From the NCBI GenBank assembly GCA_016841265.1, contig JAENZL010000006.1, positions 51,378 to 115,377 on the forward strand: 64,000 nt of DNA. Direction: 5' to 3'. Positions 1 to 9,254 of the stretch are shown here, one piece after another (positions within the stretch are counted from its first letter, which is position 1; every line of letters begins with the position of its first letter). Both the position numbers and the translations under genes were made by a program. The DNA comes from Methanobacteriota archaeon. GTDB lineage: Archaea > Halobacteriota > Methanosarcinia > Methanosarcinales > Methanosarcinaceae. The notes under the pieces are model-generated. The model did not search any database and was not told the DNA's origin. It was given only the letters and a program-made list of their open reading frames with translations.

Positions 1-244
1 ACCTCTCTCTAAAACCTTCGCTAAAAGCCCAGATTTTTAAGGAAGGGGGCTTCCCACCTGAAAGATAAAACTCTATCAGTTCTTATATCAGGCCATATTT
101 AAGGTTGTGACTCGATTAGGAGCTCAACACTAATATAATAATAGAGAATAGATAAATATCAAAGGGACAACATAAACCAAACCACAAAAGAAAAGGACTT
201 ATCTAATTATCAAAACAATAAGTCTCCTGAAGAGAAATCGCCAT

Positions 245-442
245 ATGAAGATTTATATTGATGAAGAGAAATGTACAGGCTGCGGGGCATGCAAGGCCGC
301 CTGCCCGAAAGGCCCGAGGGTTTATTCCATTGAAAAAAAGAATGGGAAAAAGGTCTGCGTCGTAAAAGATGCCTCATACTGCCTAGGCTGCAGGATGTGC
401 ACAACAGTCTGCATGGAAGACGCAATAACCCTCGTGAACTGA
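245..442 (+). CDS. Small 2[4Fe-4S] ferredoxin
   Basis: A 65-residue electron-transfer protein of the bacterial-type 8Fe ferredoxin family. Cluster ligands are visible as C10-x2-C13-x2-C16-x3-C20-P and C46-x2-C49-x2-C52-x3-C56. The second cluster is followed by Met rather than the usual Pro. It has no signal peptide or membrane segment, so it should be cytoplasmic. A TATA-like stretch at 131-142 lies far enough upstream to give a leader of about 80 bases. It ends 41 bases before trmJ on the same strand. The redox partner cannot be read from the sequence. Confidence 0.9.
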   Translation: MKIYIDEEKCTGCGACKAACPKGPRVYSIEKKNGKKVCVVKDASYCLGCRMCTTVCMEDAITLVN

Positions 443-483
443 TTTTTAAAAACCAAAAAAGCGCAGTCAGGATTTGAGAAACC

Positions 484-1254
484 TTGTCACTTGAGATACG
501 CGTAGTGCTTGTTGAGCCCATGTACCAGGGAAACGTTGGCTCAGTAGCAAGAGCCATGAAAAACTTCGGATATTCGGACCTTGCCCTTGTAAACCCCTGC
601 AAGCTGGAAGGACAGGCAAGAGCCATGGCCTCTCATGCCAGGGAAGTACTGGAAGGAGCCAGGATTACCTCAACGGTTGAAGAAGCCGTAAAAGGTGCAA
701 ACCTTATCATAGGGACCACGGGAATCCCGAGCCTTAAGGCAGGAGAACATATCCGGCTCCCTCTTTATACACCCCCCGAAATCAAGGAGAAGCTCAAAGG
801 TTACAGCGGGACAGTTGCAGTCCTCTTCGGACGCGAAGATAACGGTTTCCGGAACGAGGAAATCAAAAGCTTTGACATGCTTGTTACGGTCCCTACATCG
901 GAAGAATATCCCGTAATGAACATCTCCCATGCCGTTACAGTGCTGCTTTACGAACTTTCCGGGATTGAAAGCGGAGAAAACCCCCTTGCAGAAGGATTTG
1001 ACCTGCAGTTATTGTACGGCCACTTAGGAGAACTTCTGGAAAAAATGGAATATCCCCCCCACAAAAAGGACAAGACTTTCCTGATGCTAAGGAGGATCTT
1101 CGGAAGAGCCGGGCTGACCCCAAGGGAAGTCCAGACCCTGCGGGGAGTGATAAGGAAAATCGAAAGGAAGATCGACGATCCCTCCGGAAAAGTTCAGGAA
1201 TCTCTGCAGGAAAACGAAGGAGAGGAAGACATAGAAAAGTTCATATCAGAATAA
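484..1254 (+). CDS. trmJ: tRNA 2'-O-methyltransferase TrmJ (SpoU/SPOUT family)
   Basis: The 256-residue protein has the SPOUT methyltransferase motifs in order: an N-terminal EPxxxGNVGSVARAM segment (motif 1), LFGREDNGF near residue 118 (motif 2), and MNISHAVTVLLYE near residue 148 (motif 3, the knotted SAM-binding region). The length and C-terminal helical tail fit TrmJ, which methylates the ribose at position 32 of tRNA anticodon loops using SAM. The start is TTG at 484 and no ATG is available nearer the conserved N-terminus. The upstream Shine-Dalgarno is weak. The exact target nucleotide is inferred from the family. Confidence 0.88.
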   Translation: MSLEIRVVLVEPMYQGNVGSVARAMKNFGYSDLALVNPCKLEGQARAMASHAREVLEGARITSTVEEAVKGANLIIGTTGIPSLKAGEHIRLPLYTPPEIKEKLKGYSGTVAVLFGREDNGFRNEEIKSFDMLVTVPTSEEYPVMNISHAVTVLLYELSGIESGENPLAEGFDLQLLYGHLGELLEKMEYPPHKKDKTFLMLRRIFGRAGLTPREVQTLRGVIRKIERKIDDPSGKVQESLQENEGEEDIEKFISE

Positions 1255-1350
1255 GCCTCTCTTACAATCGGAGCTTCAATGTACATTTTTTTTAACGCTT
1301 TTTTAGCAAGCTGTTCTAAGCGGAGAGGCCGGGTTGATGAAATGGAAATT

Positions 1351-1360
1351 TTTTTAAATA
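1351..1360 (+). promoter_or_regulatory. TATA box upstream of mcm
   Basis: The run ttttt-aaata sits about 45-50 bases before the mcm ATG in the 147-base spacer after trmJ. This is a suitable archaeal TATA element giving a leader of about 20 bases that includes the gggaag ribosome-binding site. Confidence 0.5.
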
Positions 1361-1401
1361 GCTCAGGCAATATTTAAGATGTTAAAAAATCCGGGAAGAT
1401 T

Positions 1402-3510
1402 ATGACAGAGACAGAAAGCAAGTGGAACGAAAAACTAAAGAAATTTTTTAAAGATTATTACTGGAACGAAATCCTCCAGCTTGCAAACGAGTACCCGGAC
1501 TTAAGAAGCCTCACCGTGGACTTCACCGATATAGAGAAGTTCGACAGGGAGCTCTCAAAGGAGTTTCTTGACCACCCCCGAGAACTTGTAGAAGCAGCCG
1601 AAGCCGCACTGAAAGAAATTGACCTCCCCGTGGAAAAAGACTTCGAACATGCCCATGTCAGGATTGTAAAAGTCCCGAACAGAGTCCCAATCCGGGACCT
1701 GCGCAGTAAGCACCTGGCCAGGTTCGTTGCAATCGAGGGGATGATAAGGAAAGCCACCGAAGTGAGGCCCAGAATCACAAAAGCCGCCTTCCAGTGCCTC
1801 CGCTGTGGACATATAACCCTTGTGGAACAAAACAGCTTCAAATTCGAAGAGCCTTACGGGGGCTGTGAAGAAGAGACCTGCGGGAAGAAAGGCCCCTTCA
1901 AAGTTTTGATTGAAGAATCCACTTTTGTTGATGCCCAGAAACTCCAGGTCCAGGAATCCCCCGAAAACCTGAAAGGTGGCTCTCAGCCCCAGAGCCTTGA
2001 AGTGGACGCGGAAGACGACCTTACGGGAGATGTCACCCCCGGAGACCGGGTACTTATAAATGGAGTCCTTATATCCAGACAGCGTACCCTCAGGGACGGT
2101 AAGTCCACCTTTTATGACCTTGTCCTTGAGGCAAACTCTATCGAAAAGCTGGACAAGGACTATGATGAACTGGAAATAACCCAGGAAGACGAAGAACAGA
2201 TACTAGAACTTTCCAGGGACCCGGAGATATACGGAAAGATCATAGGCTCGATTGCCCCTTCAATTTACGGGTATGAGGACATAAAGGAAGCCCTGGCCCT
2301 TCAGCTCTTTTCAGGTGTCGTGAAAAACCTGCCCGACGGTTCCAGGATCAGGGGAGATATCCACATGATGCTCGTGGGAGACCCGGGTATCGCTAAAAGC
2401 CAGCTCCTCCGCTATGTGGTCAAGCTTTCCCCCAGAGGCGTGTTCGCATCAGGGAGAAGTGCCTCTGCCAGCGGATTGACAGCTGCTGCCGTGAAAGACG
2501 ACATGAACGACGGCAGATGGACCATTGAAGGTGGAGCTCTCGTGATGGCAGATATGGGAATTGCCGCCGTTGACGAGATGGACAAGATGCGGACAGAGGA
2601 TAAAAGCGCCCTGCACGAGGCAATGGAACAGCAAACCATCAGCATAGCCAAGGCAGGGATCATCGCAACTCTGAAGTCCCGCTGCGCCCTCCTGGGAGCG
2701 GCAAACCCTAAGTACGGACGTTTTGATCGATATGAAGGCCTGGCAGAGCAGATAAACATGCCACCGGCCCTTCTCTCCCGTTTTGACCTTATATTTGTCC
2801 TTTTAGATACCCCAAACCACGCCATGGACAGCAAAATTGCTACCCACATCCTCCAGTCCCATTACGCAGGGGAACTCTTCGAACAAAGGCAAAAACTTCC
2901 CGGCTGTGAGATAAGCGAAGAATTAGTAAACGCCGAACTGGAAGTTATCGAACCTGACATTGATGCTGAAATCATGCGAAAATACGTTGCATACGCCCGG
3001 AAAAACGTATATCCCGCAATGGAAGACGACACCCGGAAGTACCTGATCAATTTTTATACGGATCTCAGGAAAACCGGAGAGGGAAAGAATACCCCCGTAC
3101 CTGTTACCGCCAGGCAGCTCGAAGCCCTGGTCCGCCTCTCGGAAGCCAGCGCAAGAGTCAGACTTAGCAATAGGGTCACCCTGGAAGATGCAAGAAGGAC
3201 TATCAAAATCGTAATGAACTGCCTGAAGAACGTAGGCGTGGACCCGGAAACAGGGGCCCTTGACGCGGACATCATCGCAACCGGCACAAGCAAGAACCAG
3301 AGGGACAAGATAAAACTCCTGAAAAACATTATCAAAAAGGTATGTGAGAAGCACCCGCATGGGAAAGCTCCCCTGGAAGAGGTATATTCCGAAGCGGAAA
3401 AAGAGTGCGGTATCGACAGGGTACATGCCGAAGAGCACATCAGTAAAATGAGACAGAGGGGAGACCTTTTTGCCCCGGACAAAGATCACGTAAAGATCGT
3501 CAACAAATAA
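1402..3510 (+). CDS. mcm: Replicative DNA helicase MCM
   Basis: The 702-residue protein is the hexameric ATPase that unwinds DNA at archaeal replication forks with GINS and primase, both encoded near 39 kb. Visible parts are an N-terminal OB/zinc region (CLRCGH then CEEETC), Walker A GDPGIAKS, Walker B with DEMDKM, the sensor-1 segment AANPKYGRFD, an arginine finger in SRFDLIF and a C-terminal winged-helix tail. Length is normal for an archaeal MCM. The ATG at 1402 follows gggaag. The ORF looks intact. Confidence 0.97.
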   Translation: MTETESKWNEKLKKFFKDYYWNEILQLANEYPDLRSLTVDFTDIEKFDRELSKEFLDHPRELVEAAEAALKEIDLPVEKDFEHAHVRIVKVPNRVPIRDLRSKHLARFVAIEGMIRKATEVRPRITKAAFQCLRCGHITLVEQNSFKFEEPYGGCEEETCGKKGPFKVLIEESTFVDAQKLQVQESPENLKGGSQPQSLEVDAEDDLTGDVTPGDRVLINGVLISRQRTLRDGKSTFYDLVLEANSIEKLDKDYDELEITQEDEEQILELSRDPEIYGKIIGSIAPSIYGYEDIKEALALQLFSGVVKNLPDGSRIRGDIHMMLVGDPGIAKSQLLRYVVKLSPRGVFASGRSASASGLTAAAVKDDMNDGRWTIEGGALVMADMGIAAVDEMDKMRTEDKSALHEAMEQQTISIAKAGIIATLKSRCALLGAANPKYGRFDRYEGLAEQINMPPALLSRFDLIFVLLDTPNHAMDSKIATHILQSHYAGELFEQRQKLPGCEISEELVNAELEVIEPDIDAEIMRKYVAYARKNVYPAMEDDTRKYLINFYTDLRKTGEGKNTPVPVTARQLEALVRLSEASARVRLSNRVTLEDARRTIKIVMNCLKNVGVDPETGALDADIIATGTSKNQRDKIKLLKNIIKKVCEKHPHGKAPLEEVYSEAEKECGIDRVHAEEHISKMRQRGDLFAPDKDHVKIVNK

Positions 3511-3576
3511 GTCTCACATAAAAATCATCACTCAGTAAGTTTCACACAAAGAGATCTCTCATAAAAGTGCTTAAAT

Positions 3577-3720
3577 TAATCATTTAATAAATCATTCAAT
3601 AAATCGTTGCAAAATAAATCATTTAATAAATCATTTAATAAATCATTCAATAAATCGTTGCAAAATAAATCATTTAATAAATCATTTAATAAATAGTTGC
3701 AAAATAAATCATTTTAAATT
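3577..3720. repeat. Tandem 12-base AT-rich repeats in higher-order units
   Basis: The 12-mer aataaatcattt (last base t or c) is repeated in runs. Each run ends with a variant containing cgttgca or agttgca, giving about three larger units between mcm and the DUF424 gene. It is non-coding in all frames, with no spacers as in CRISPR. Confidence 0.85.
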
Positions 3721-3789
3721 AATTAGTAATCCATATTACTTATGAATAAAGTGTAGATAGTTAAGCTGTAAATACTAAAAGGGTAAAAT

Positions 3790-4080
3790 ATGTACTTAAA
3801 GATCTATGAAAACGGAAAAAACTTTTTGGTAGCGGCTTGCGACAGCGAAGTGCTTGGAAAAACACTGAAACACGGCATGGCCAATGTGGAAATAGACCGG
3901 AATTTTTACGAAGGTAAAAAGGTTTCAGAACCCGAACTCCAGGAAGCCCTATGGAGAGCAACAACTGCCAACCTCTTTGGAGAAAAAACGGTCCAGTGTG
4001 CCATAAAGTGCGAACTTGTCGATCAGGGATCCGTTATCATGATCGATGGAGTACCCCATGCCCAGATTTTCAGGGTATGA
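3790..4080 (+). CDS. DUF424 family archaeal protein
   Basis: A 96-residue cytoplasmic protein matching the archaeal DUF424 family in length and in the pattern of an N-terminal MYLKIYENG segment, a central EGKKVSEPELQEAL helix and a C-terminal hydrophobic strand. The family is widely conserved in archaea and often lies near translation or tRNA genes, but has no established biochemical role. The ATG at 3790 is preceded by aaaggg at good spacing. It lies downstream of the 12-mer repeat array and upstream of the coiled-coil pair on the same strand. Confidence 0.75.
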   Translation: MYLKIYENGKNFLVAACDSEVLGKTLKHGMANVEIDRNFYEGKKVSEPELQEALWRATTANLFGEKTVQCAIKCELVDQGSVIMIDGVPHAQIFRV

Positions 4081-4226
4081 AGCCTGAGAGTATATAATGC
4101 TTAAGGAAAAGGGCAAGGACAGCAAAAATGCGATCTTGCTACCTGATCCACATATCTCAAAGGAAGAGAAGATTATCCTAGAATCCTAGAATATATTTAT
4201 AAAATTAAACTGCAAATAGTGATACA

Positions 4227-4850
4227 GTGAACGAAAGCAGCGAAAACACCGGAATCAGGACATTGCCATCAGGGGAACTGATTACCGGGGTTGTGGGTAA
4301 ACACAGGCGATTCCTGGAAGAATACAGAAAGGAATTCGAAGAGCTGGAAAGCCGGCTGAACGAGATCGAAGGCGAAGTAAAGAACTCGAAGAACTTCAGG
4401 AGCCAGATGCTCGAGCGAAAGGAGGTTCTGAAGGAAAAAAGGCAGCAGTTCTACCATCAGGTAGAAGGACTGCTTGAAAAGGAGCTTTATCCGAAAATCG
4501 ACCAGATATCTACCGACAAACTCCTTGAAGAAATAAAGAAACTTAAGGCTCAGATAGAGCCGGGAGAAGAACAGGAGTTTGCCGGAGCGTTTATAGAAAG
4601 CTTCCGGGAGGCATCCCTGAAAGCGGACCTTGAAGAAAACATTGTTCAGCAGATTGGGGCTAAAATCGAAGAAGCAAAAAACTCTAACCAGGAACTCAAA
4701 AAGATTGAGGAATCCGAAAAACAGCTGGAAGAATCTCACGGCAGCAAGAGTGAGGAATTGTCAAAGGGCAAGCCTCAGCACAAGTTGCTCAAAAGCAAAA
4801 TAAAAAGCCATGAAGAGGCGCTTAAATACTGGGAAACACTGGCAGTTTAA
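4227..4850 (+). CDS. Coiled-coil protein, unknown function
   Basis: A 207-residue, highly charged (Glu/Lys-rich) protein predicted to be almost entirely alpha-helical coiled coil, with no membrane segment or signal peptide. It starts with GTG at 4227. A TATA element (tttataaaa, about 4195-4204) sits 25-30 bases upstream, so the mRNA is probably leaderless. The gene is 30 bases ahead of a second coiled-coil gene with which it should be co-transcribed. It is probably a partner of that protein, but function cannot be assigned. Confidence 0.65.
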   Translation: MNESSENTGIRTLPSGELITGVVGKHRRFLEEYRKEFEELESRLNEIEGEVKNSKNFRSQMLERKEVLKEKRQQFYHQVEGLLEKELYPKIDQISTDKLLEEIKKLKAQIEPGEEQEFAGAFIESFREASLKADLEENIVQQIGAKIEEAKNSNQELKKIEESEKQLEESHGSKSEELSKGKPQHKLLKSKIKSHEEALKYWETLAV

Positions 4851-4880
4851 GAACTTCCGGGAACATGCGGGTGGTAGTAA

Positions 4881-5843
4881 ATGGACAACGACGTTTCAAC
4901 AGAAGAAATTGCAACGGCCGACCTTTCAGACCTCAGCGAACGGGAGCTGAAGAATAAGGTAAACGAGCTAAGGAACAGGATAGAGAAGAGTGAGAGGCAG
5001 TTAAGTTCGGTTTTCAAGGAACTGAAAAATAACAGGACCGATATCGACGAACTGAAAGAAAAACGGGACTCTTTGAACCAGCAGGTCAGGGAACGGGTCA
5101 GGAAAGCACAGGAACTCAGGAAAAAGCGGGATGGAATTAACGACCAGATATCCAAGTACAAGGAAAAAAGAGGCAGCGTAAACTCCAAAACACAGGACCT
5201 GTTTACCGGAATTGCGGAACTTAAGGAGAAAAGGGACGAGTACAACAAACGTTCCCATGGAAGCGTAGAATCCCTTTCCAGAGCCTACCTGACCGAACTG
5301 GAAACATTCTTAGACAAAGATCTTCCTCTTGCCGTTGAGATAAAGATCTACCAGAAACTAAATGACCTGGAAAAACGCCTGGAATCAGCCAGGAAAGCAA
5401 ACGAGCTTCACGCCCAGATTCAGGAAAGCTACACGGAATCCAAGGAAATCCATCTGGAAGGCGATGAACTTCACGAAAAGATCCAGGGTCTTTCCGATGA
5501 GTCCCAGGCCTGTCACCTTGAAATGCTGGAAAACTTCAAGGCAGCCGACGAAATCCGGAAAGAAGCAAACATGTACCATGCTCAGCTCACGGACAAGTTT
5601 TCGAGCATAAACGCAATCAAGGAAAAAATCGATCCCCTGAAGACAGGCATTGCCAGCGCCAGAAAAGAACTTTCCTTATATCTCGATAAGTTGAAGGACG
5701 TCCAGCTGACAAAAGACGAGAACAAGGTTAGCCAGAAACACAGTACAGCCCGGGAAAAACTTCAGAAAAATGCCCGTATGAGCCTTGAAGACCTGAAACT
5801 CCTGATTGAAAAAGGAGATGTCAAGTTCAACTCAAAAGAGTGA
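4881..5843 (+). CDS. Archaeal coiled-coil protein (COG1340-like)
   Basis: A 320-residue Glu/Lys/Arg-rich protein with heptad-like patterning from about residue 10 to 290. It resembles the conserved archaeal coiled-coil family COG1340, which databases often mislabel as phosphoserine phosphatase; none of the HAD-family catalytic motifs is present here. The ATG at 4881 is preceded by a GT-rich Shine-Dalgarno (gggtggtag). It is the second gene of a two-gene unit ending at a hairpin terminator at 5879. A structural or chromosome/ribosome-associated role is possible but unproven. Confidence 0.7.
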   Translation: MDNDVSTEEIATADLSDLSERELKNKVNELRNRIEKSERQLSSVFKELKNNRTDIDELKEKRDSLNQQVRERVRKAQELRKKRDGINDQISKYKEKRGSVNSKTQDLFTGIAELKEKRDEYNKRSHGSVESLSRAYLTELETFLDKDLPLAVEIKIYQKLNDLEKRLESARKANELHAQIQESYTESKEIHLEGDELHEKIQGLSDESQACHLEMLENFKAADEIRKEANMYHAQLTDKFSSINAIKEKIDPLKTGIASARKELSLYLDKLKDVQLTKDENKVSQKHSTAREKLQKNARMSLEDLKLLIEKGDVKFNSKE

Positions 5844-5878
5844 AAAAAGCAAGGCGGCCGGAACCACCCGGAGAGGAG

Positions 5879-5903
5879 CCCGTCCTGAAGGCGGGTTTCA
5901 TCA
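5879..5903 (+). terminator. Hairpin and T-rich terminator of the coiled-coil unit
   Basis: A six-pair stem (cccgtc/ggcggg, one G-T pair) with a five-base loop is followed by a T-rich run, 36 bases after the stop codon. Confidence 0.5.
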
Positions 5904-5905
5904 TT

Positions 5906-6013
5906 TTTCCTTGATTGATTTCCTTGATTGGTTTCCTTGATTGGTTTCCTTGATTGGTTTCCTTGATTGGTTTCCTTGATTGATTTCCTTGATTGATTTC
6001 CTTGATTGATTGC
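5906..6013. repeat. 13-base tandem repeat (about eight copies)
   Basis: The unit tttccttgattgg (or ...tga) is repeated head to tail with few changes between the convergent coiled-coil gene and the reverse-strand gene ending at 6028. A reverse-strand reading frame runs through it but looks like an artefact of the periodicity. Confidence 0.9.
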
Positions 6014-6027
6014 CGTTCCTACTTTTG

Positions 6028-6660
6028 TTATTTAGTTCGCCCTGCGAAAATACCAATAAAGAAGAGCAAGCTTCCCAAAATAAGGAAGAAAAAGGATGCA
6101 GTGAAACCTTTTGCCTGGTATTCAGGACCACCGGGCAAAGAAGAGTTGTTTTCAGAGCTTTCGGGGAGAGGGGATGTGGGGGTTTGGGGTCTGGGATATT
6201 TCGGGTCAAGGTACTGGTAAACCGGAGAAAACCTGACCAGTGCTCCATCCGTCCCTACATAAATGGTATCTACAGTTATGTCCAGGAATACCGTAGAGTT
6301 CCGGGAATAAACAAGATTAGTACCTTCGGTGGCGATGGTATCTTCAAGGGAAACACCCTCCCTGCGGAGTTCAAGCCAGACACGGCTTGCATCGGCATCC
6401 GCACCTTTAACGTAAAGCTCATAACTCTGGTAAAATGTGTGAGAGTCTCCGGACCTTACATAGAGGTCCTCCCCATCAATCAGGATAATGGAAAGCCGGT
6501 CCTCTTTATTCACGGCAGCGGCTGCCGGAGAGACTGCGTAACAGATATTAATCAGGAAAAAAAGGAGGATCAGAAGGGAAAAAAGGAAGACAGGGAAAAA
6601 CTGCATTCCCCTTTTTTCGCATCCATGAGACCTTTCCTGAGAATTATTTAGGCCGCGCAT
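6028..6660 (-). CDS. Secreted, C-terminally anchored protein, unknown function
   Basis: The protein has a strong N-terminal hydrophobic signal segment, a beta-rich soluble domain of about 120 residues, a Pro/Ser/Asn-rich linker and a C-terminal membrane helix ending in basic residues (GRTK). It should face outside and be anchored at its C-terminus. Possible starts are 6678, 6660 and 6606; 6660 is preferred because aggtag precedes it. It overlaps the end of birA by 17 bases, so it is probably the last gene of the pyc-birA unit. I do not recognise the family. Confidence 0.65.
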   Translation of the reverse strand: MRGLNNSQERSHGCEKRGMQFFPVFLFSLLILLFFLINICYAVSPAAAAVNKEDRLSIILIDGEDLYVRSGDSHTFYQSYELYVKGADADASRVWLELRREGVSLEDTIATEGTNLVYSRNSTVFLDITVDTIYVGTDGALVRFSPVYQYLDPKYPRPQTPTSPLPESSENNSSLPGGPEYQAKGFTASFFFLILGSLLFFIGIFAGRTK

Positions 6661-7621
6661 AGATACATCTACCTGCAATGACCTCTTCTTTCGTATTGTC
6701 GGCTTTCCGTATCACAAGAGCTCCGTCAGAGGTAACACCTACTGCTTTACCTTCGATAATCCGCGAAGGGGTCGTGACTTTGACATCCCTTCCGATGGTA
6801 TCGGAAAGCGCAAGCCAGTCGTTAAGGATCTGGGAAAATGGCTGGGTCTTGAAAAGGATGTACTGCTGTTCCAGTTCGAAAAGCAAGTCCTGAAGAAACT
6901 GTACTCTTCTTATATGCCTGCCCAGTTCTGCCTTCAGGGTAGTGGAACCGGCACGTAAGGGCTCGGGAATATCTTTTAAGTCCATGTTAGCATTGATGCC
7001 GATCCCCAGCACCACGTAGTCCACGCGGTCCACTTCAGCTTTTGCTTCGGTCAGGATTCCGCAAACTTTCTTCCCGTTGATACGCACATCATTGGGCCAC
7101 TTAATACGGGCATCGAGTCCAAGGTTCCGCATCACATTGGCAACCGCAAGCCCTGCAACAAGGGTCAACCGCGAGGCGTGCCTGAGCGGGATTCCGGGTT
7201 TGAGGATCACAGACATCCAGATCCCACCGTGCGGGGAGACCCATTCCCTCCCCATACGCCCTCTTCCGCCCTTCTGCACCTCGGCAATCACAAGCGTCCC
7301 TTCTTCCTCGGAAGCCCAAATATCTTTTGCGAGGCTGTTTGTGGAGCTTACTTCATCGAAATAATGAATCTTTTTCCCGAGAAGGGTTGTTGTAAGCCCC
7401 ATCTTGATTTCCTCCGGATAGAGGAGCTGGGGAACGGATTTCAGGACGTACCCCCTCTTGGGAGACGATTCGATTTCATAGCCATCAGCCTGGAGAGACT
7501 TGATGTACTTCCAGACCATCGTCCTGGAAATTCCGAGTTCGAGTCCCAGTTCTTCCCCTGAGACGGGGGTTTTCTGTGCGTCCTTAAGCGCCTTAATAAT
7601 CCTAGAGCGTTTATCTCCCAT
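6644..7621 (-). CDS. birA: Biotin-protein ligase BirA with N-terminal HTH
   Basis: The 325-residue protein attaches biotin to carrier lysines using ATP. It has an N-terminal winged helix (residues 1-65), the catalytic domain with the biotinyl-AMP loop GRGRMGREW near residue 120 and KWPNDV near 175, and a C-terminal SH3-like domain. The HTH suggests it may also act as a biotin-responsive repressor, as in bacteria. It lies just downstream of pycA and pycB, whose BCCP domain is the evident substrate. The ATG at 7621 follows ggtgcac. A separate TATA-like element (attatact, about 7655-7665) may allow independent transcription. Confidence 0.93.
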   Translation of the reverse strand: MGDKRSRIIKALKDAQKTPVSGEELGLELGISRTMVWKYIKSLQADGYEIESSPKRGYVLKSVPQLLYPEEIKMGLTTTLLGKKIHYFDEVSSTNSLAKDIWASEEEGTLVIAEVQKGGRGRMGREWVSPHGGIWMSVILKPGIPLRHASRLTLVAGLAVANVMRNLGLDARIKWPNDVRINGKKVCGILTEAKAEVDRVDYVVLGIGINANMDLKDIPEPLRAGSTTLKAELGRHIRRVQFLQDLLFELEQQYILFKTQPFSQILNDWLALSDTIGRDVKVTTPSRIIEGKAVGVTSDGALVIRKADNTKEEVIAGRCIYARPK

Positions 7622-7751
7622 CCGTGCACCCCATACAATGTTATGTTTTCCACAGTATAATATCTTAGTTCAAACATGTACTTCATACCAAACAGACCGG
7701 ATTTTCTGGTATTTTCACATTAATTCCACGTTTTTTCGGAAGAAATACCAG

Positions 7752-9233
7752 TTATCGCTGAGTCTTCTTGGCCATGCTGACATAGCTCTCTACGGCGGCT
7801 GCAATCGCTGCAACCTTCTTGTCCTTTGCCTCCAGAGCCGAAGCCAGAGTAATCCCTTTTTCGGACTCGGACATAACAACCTTTTCCACGGCTTCCAGGA
7901 TATTCTGCTCCTCGATAAAACCGGTTGTAAGGTCACCTTTCCTGAACACCGGGTTTCGCATAACCGCCTTATGGAAGGGAATATTGGTAGTTACCCCTAC
8001 AACCACGTATTCGTAGAGGGCTCTTTGCATCCTGGCAATTGCTTCATCCCGGGTCCTGCCCCATACGCAGAGCTTTGAGATCATTGAATCGTAAAACGGA
8101 GAGATTGTGTAACCCATGTGCACTCCGCTGTCAACCCTGACTCCGGGCCCGCCTGCCGAGCGGTACCTCCGGATCTTCCCCGGAGAGGGAGCAAAGTCGT
8201 TGAGGGGGTCTTCAGCATTGATCCTGCATTCGATCGCATGCCCGTCAATGGTGATATCTTCCTGCTCAAGTTCGAGTTTTTCTCCACAGGCTACCCTGAG
8301 CTGTTCTTTCACAATATCTATCCCTGTTACCATCTCCGTAATTCCGTGCTCGACCTGCAGGCGGGTGTTGACTTCAAGGAAATAGTAGTTGCCCTTCGAA
8401 TAAAGGAACTCCACAGTCCCTGCGTTTACATACCCTATCGCCTTTGCGACTTTTACTGCCGAATCTCCCATCTCTTTCCGGAGTTCGGGAGTCATGATCG
8501 GGGAAGGCGCTTCTTCGATGAGCTTCTGATGCCTTCTCTGAATGGAACACTCCCTATCCGAGAGGTAGACAGTGTTTCCGTAAGAATCAGCCAGGATCTG
8601 GATTTCAATGTGCCGCGGATATTCCACATACTTTTCGATAAAAACGGAAGAATCTCCGAAAGCCGAACCCGCCATCTGCCGGGTAGAGTTGAGGGCAGCG
8701 GCAAACTCGCTCCTGGAGTGCACGACCTTCATCCCGATCCCACCGCCTCCGGCAGAAGCTTTCAACAGAACCGGATACCCTATCTCTTCCGCCACTTTCA
8801 TGGCCTCGTCAACGTCTTCGACGGCATCCTTCGTGCCTGGAACCACAGGAACCCCTGCTTTTATCATAAGGTTCCTGGCCCTGATCTTGCTGCCCATCTC
8901 GGCAATTACGTGACTTGGGGGCCCTATGAAGATAATCCCTTCGTCCTCACAGCGCTTTGCAAAAGCAGGGTTTTCGGAGAGGAAACCGTAACCTGGATGG
9001 ATGGCATCGGTCCCTGTCTTTTTTGCGACCTCGATGATGGCGTCCATGTTAAGGTAGCTCTGGCTGGTAGGGGCAGGGCCTATCAGATAGGCCTCGTCGG
9101 CATACTTAGCAAAGAGGGCGTTTTTATCCGCCTCCGAACATACTGCAACTGTGGAGATACCCATTTCCCGGCAAGCCCGCATAACCCTGATTGCGATTTC
9201 TCCACGGTTTGCAACCAATACTTTTTTAAACAT
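7752..9233 (-). CDS. pycA: Pyruvate carboxylase subunit A (biotin carboxylase)
   Basis: The 493-residue ATP-grasp enzyme carboxylates the biotin on PycB using ATP and bicarbonate, the first half of making oxaloacetate from pyruvate. The start [13 protein letters not shown], the glycine-rich ATP loop [12 protein letters not shown] near residue 160, [14 protein letters not shown] near 290 and a normal length identify the biotin carboxylase fold. The Shine-Dalgarno ggaggg lies five bases before the ATG. It is 21 bases after pycB in the same operon. In methanogens this two-subunit enzyme feeds the incomplete TCA route to 2-oxoglutarate. Confidence 0.95.
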   Translation of the reverse strand: MFKKVLVANRGEIAIRVMRACREMGISTVAVCSEADKNALFAKYADEAYLIGPAPTSQSYLNMDAIIEVAKKTGTDAIHPGYGFLSENPAFAKRCEDEGIIFIGPPSHVIAEMGSKIRARNLMIKAGVPVVPGTKDAVEDVDEAMKVAEEIGYPVLLKASAGGGGIGMKVVHSRSEFAAALNSTRQMAGSAFGDSSVFIEKYVEYPRHIEIQILADSYGNTVYLSDRECSIQRRHQKLIEEAPSPIMTPELRKEMGDSAVKVAKAIGYVNAGTVEFLYSKGNYYFLEVNTRLQVEHGITEMVTGIDIVKEQLRVACGEKLELEQEDITIDGHAIECRINAEDPLNDFAPSPGKIRRYRSAGGPGVRVDSGVHMGYTISPFYDSMISKLCVWGRTRDEAIARMQRALYEYVVVGVTTNIPFHKAVMRNPVFRKGDLTTGFIEEQNILEAVEKVVMSESEKGITLASALEAKDKKVAAIAAAVESYVSMAKKTQR

Positions 9234-9254
9234 GATACCCTCCGCTCACTCCTT

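Noticed and set aside
5901-6248. Reverse-strand 115-residue ORF across the 13-base repeat
   Set aside because: Its C-terminus is repeat-encoded and the rest overlaps the real secreted-protein gene in another frame.
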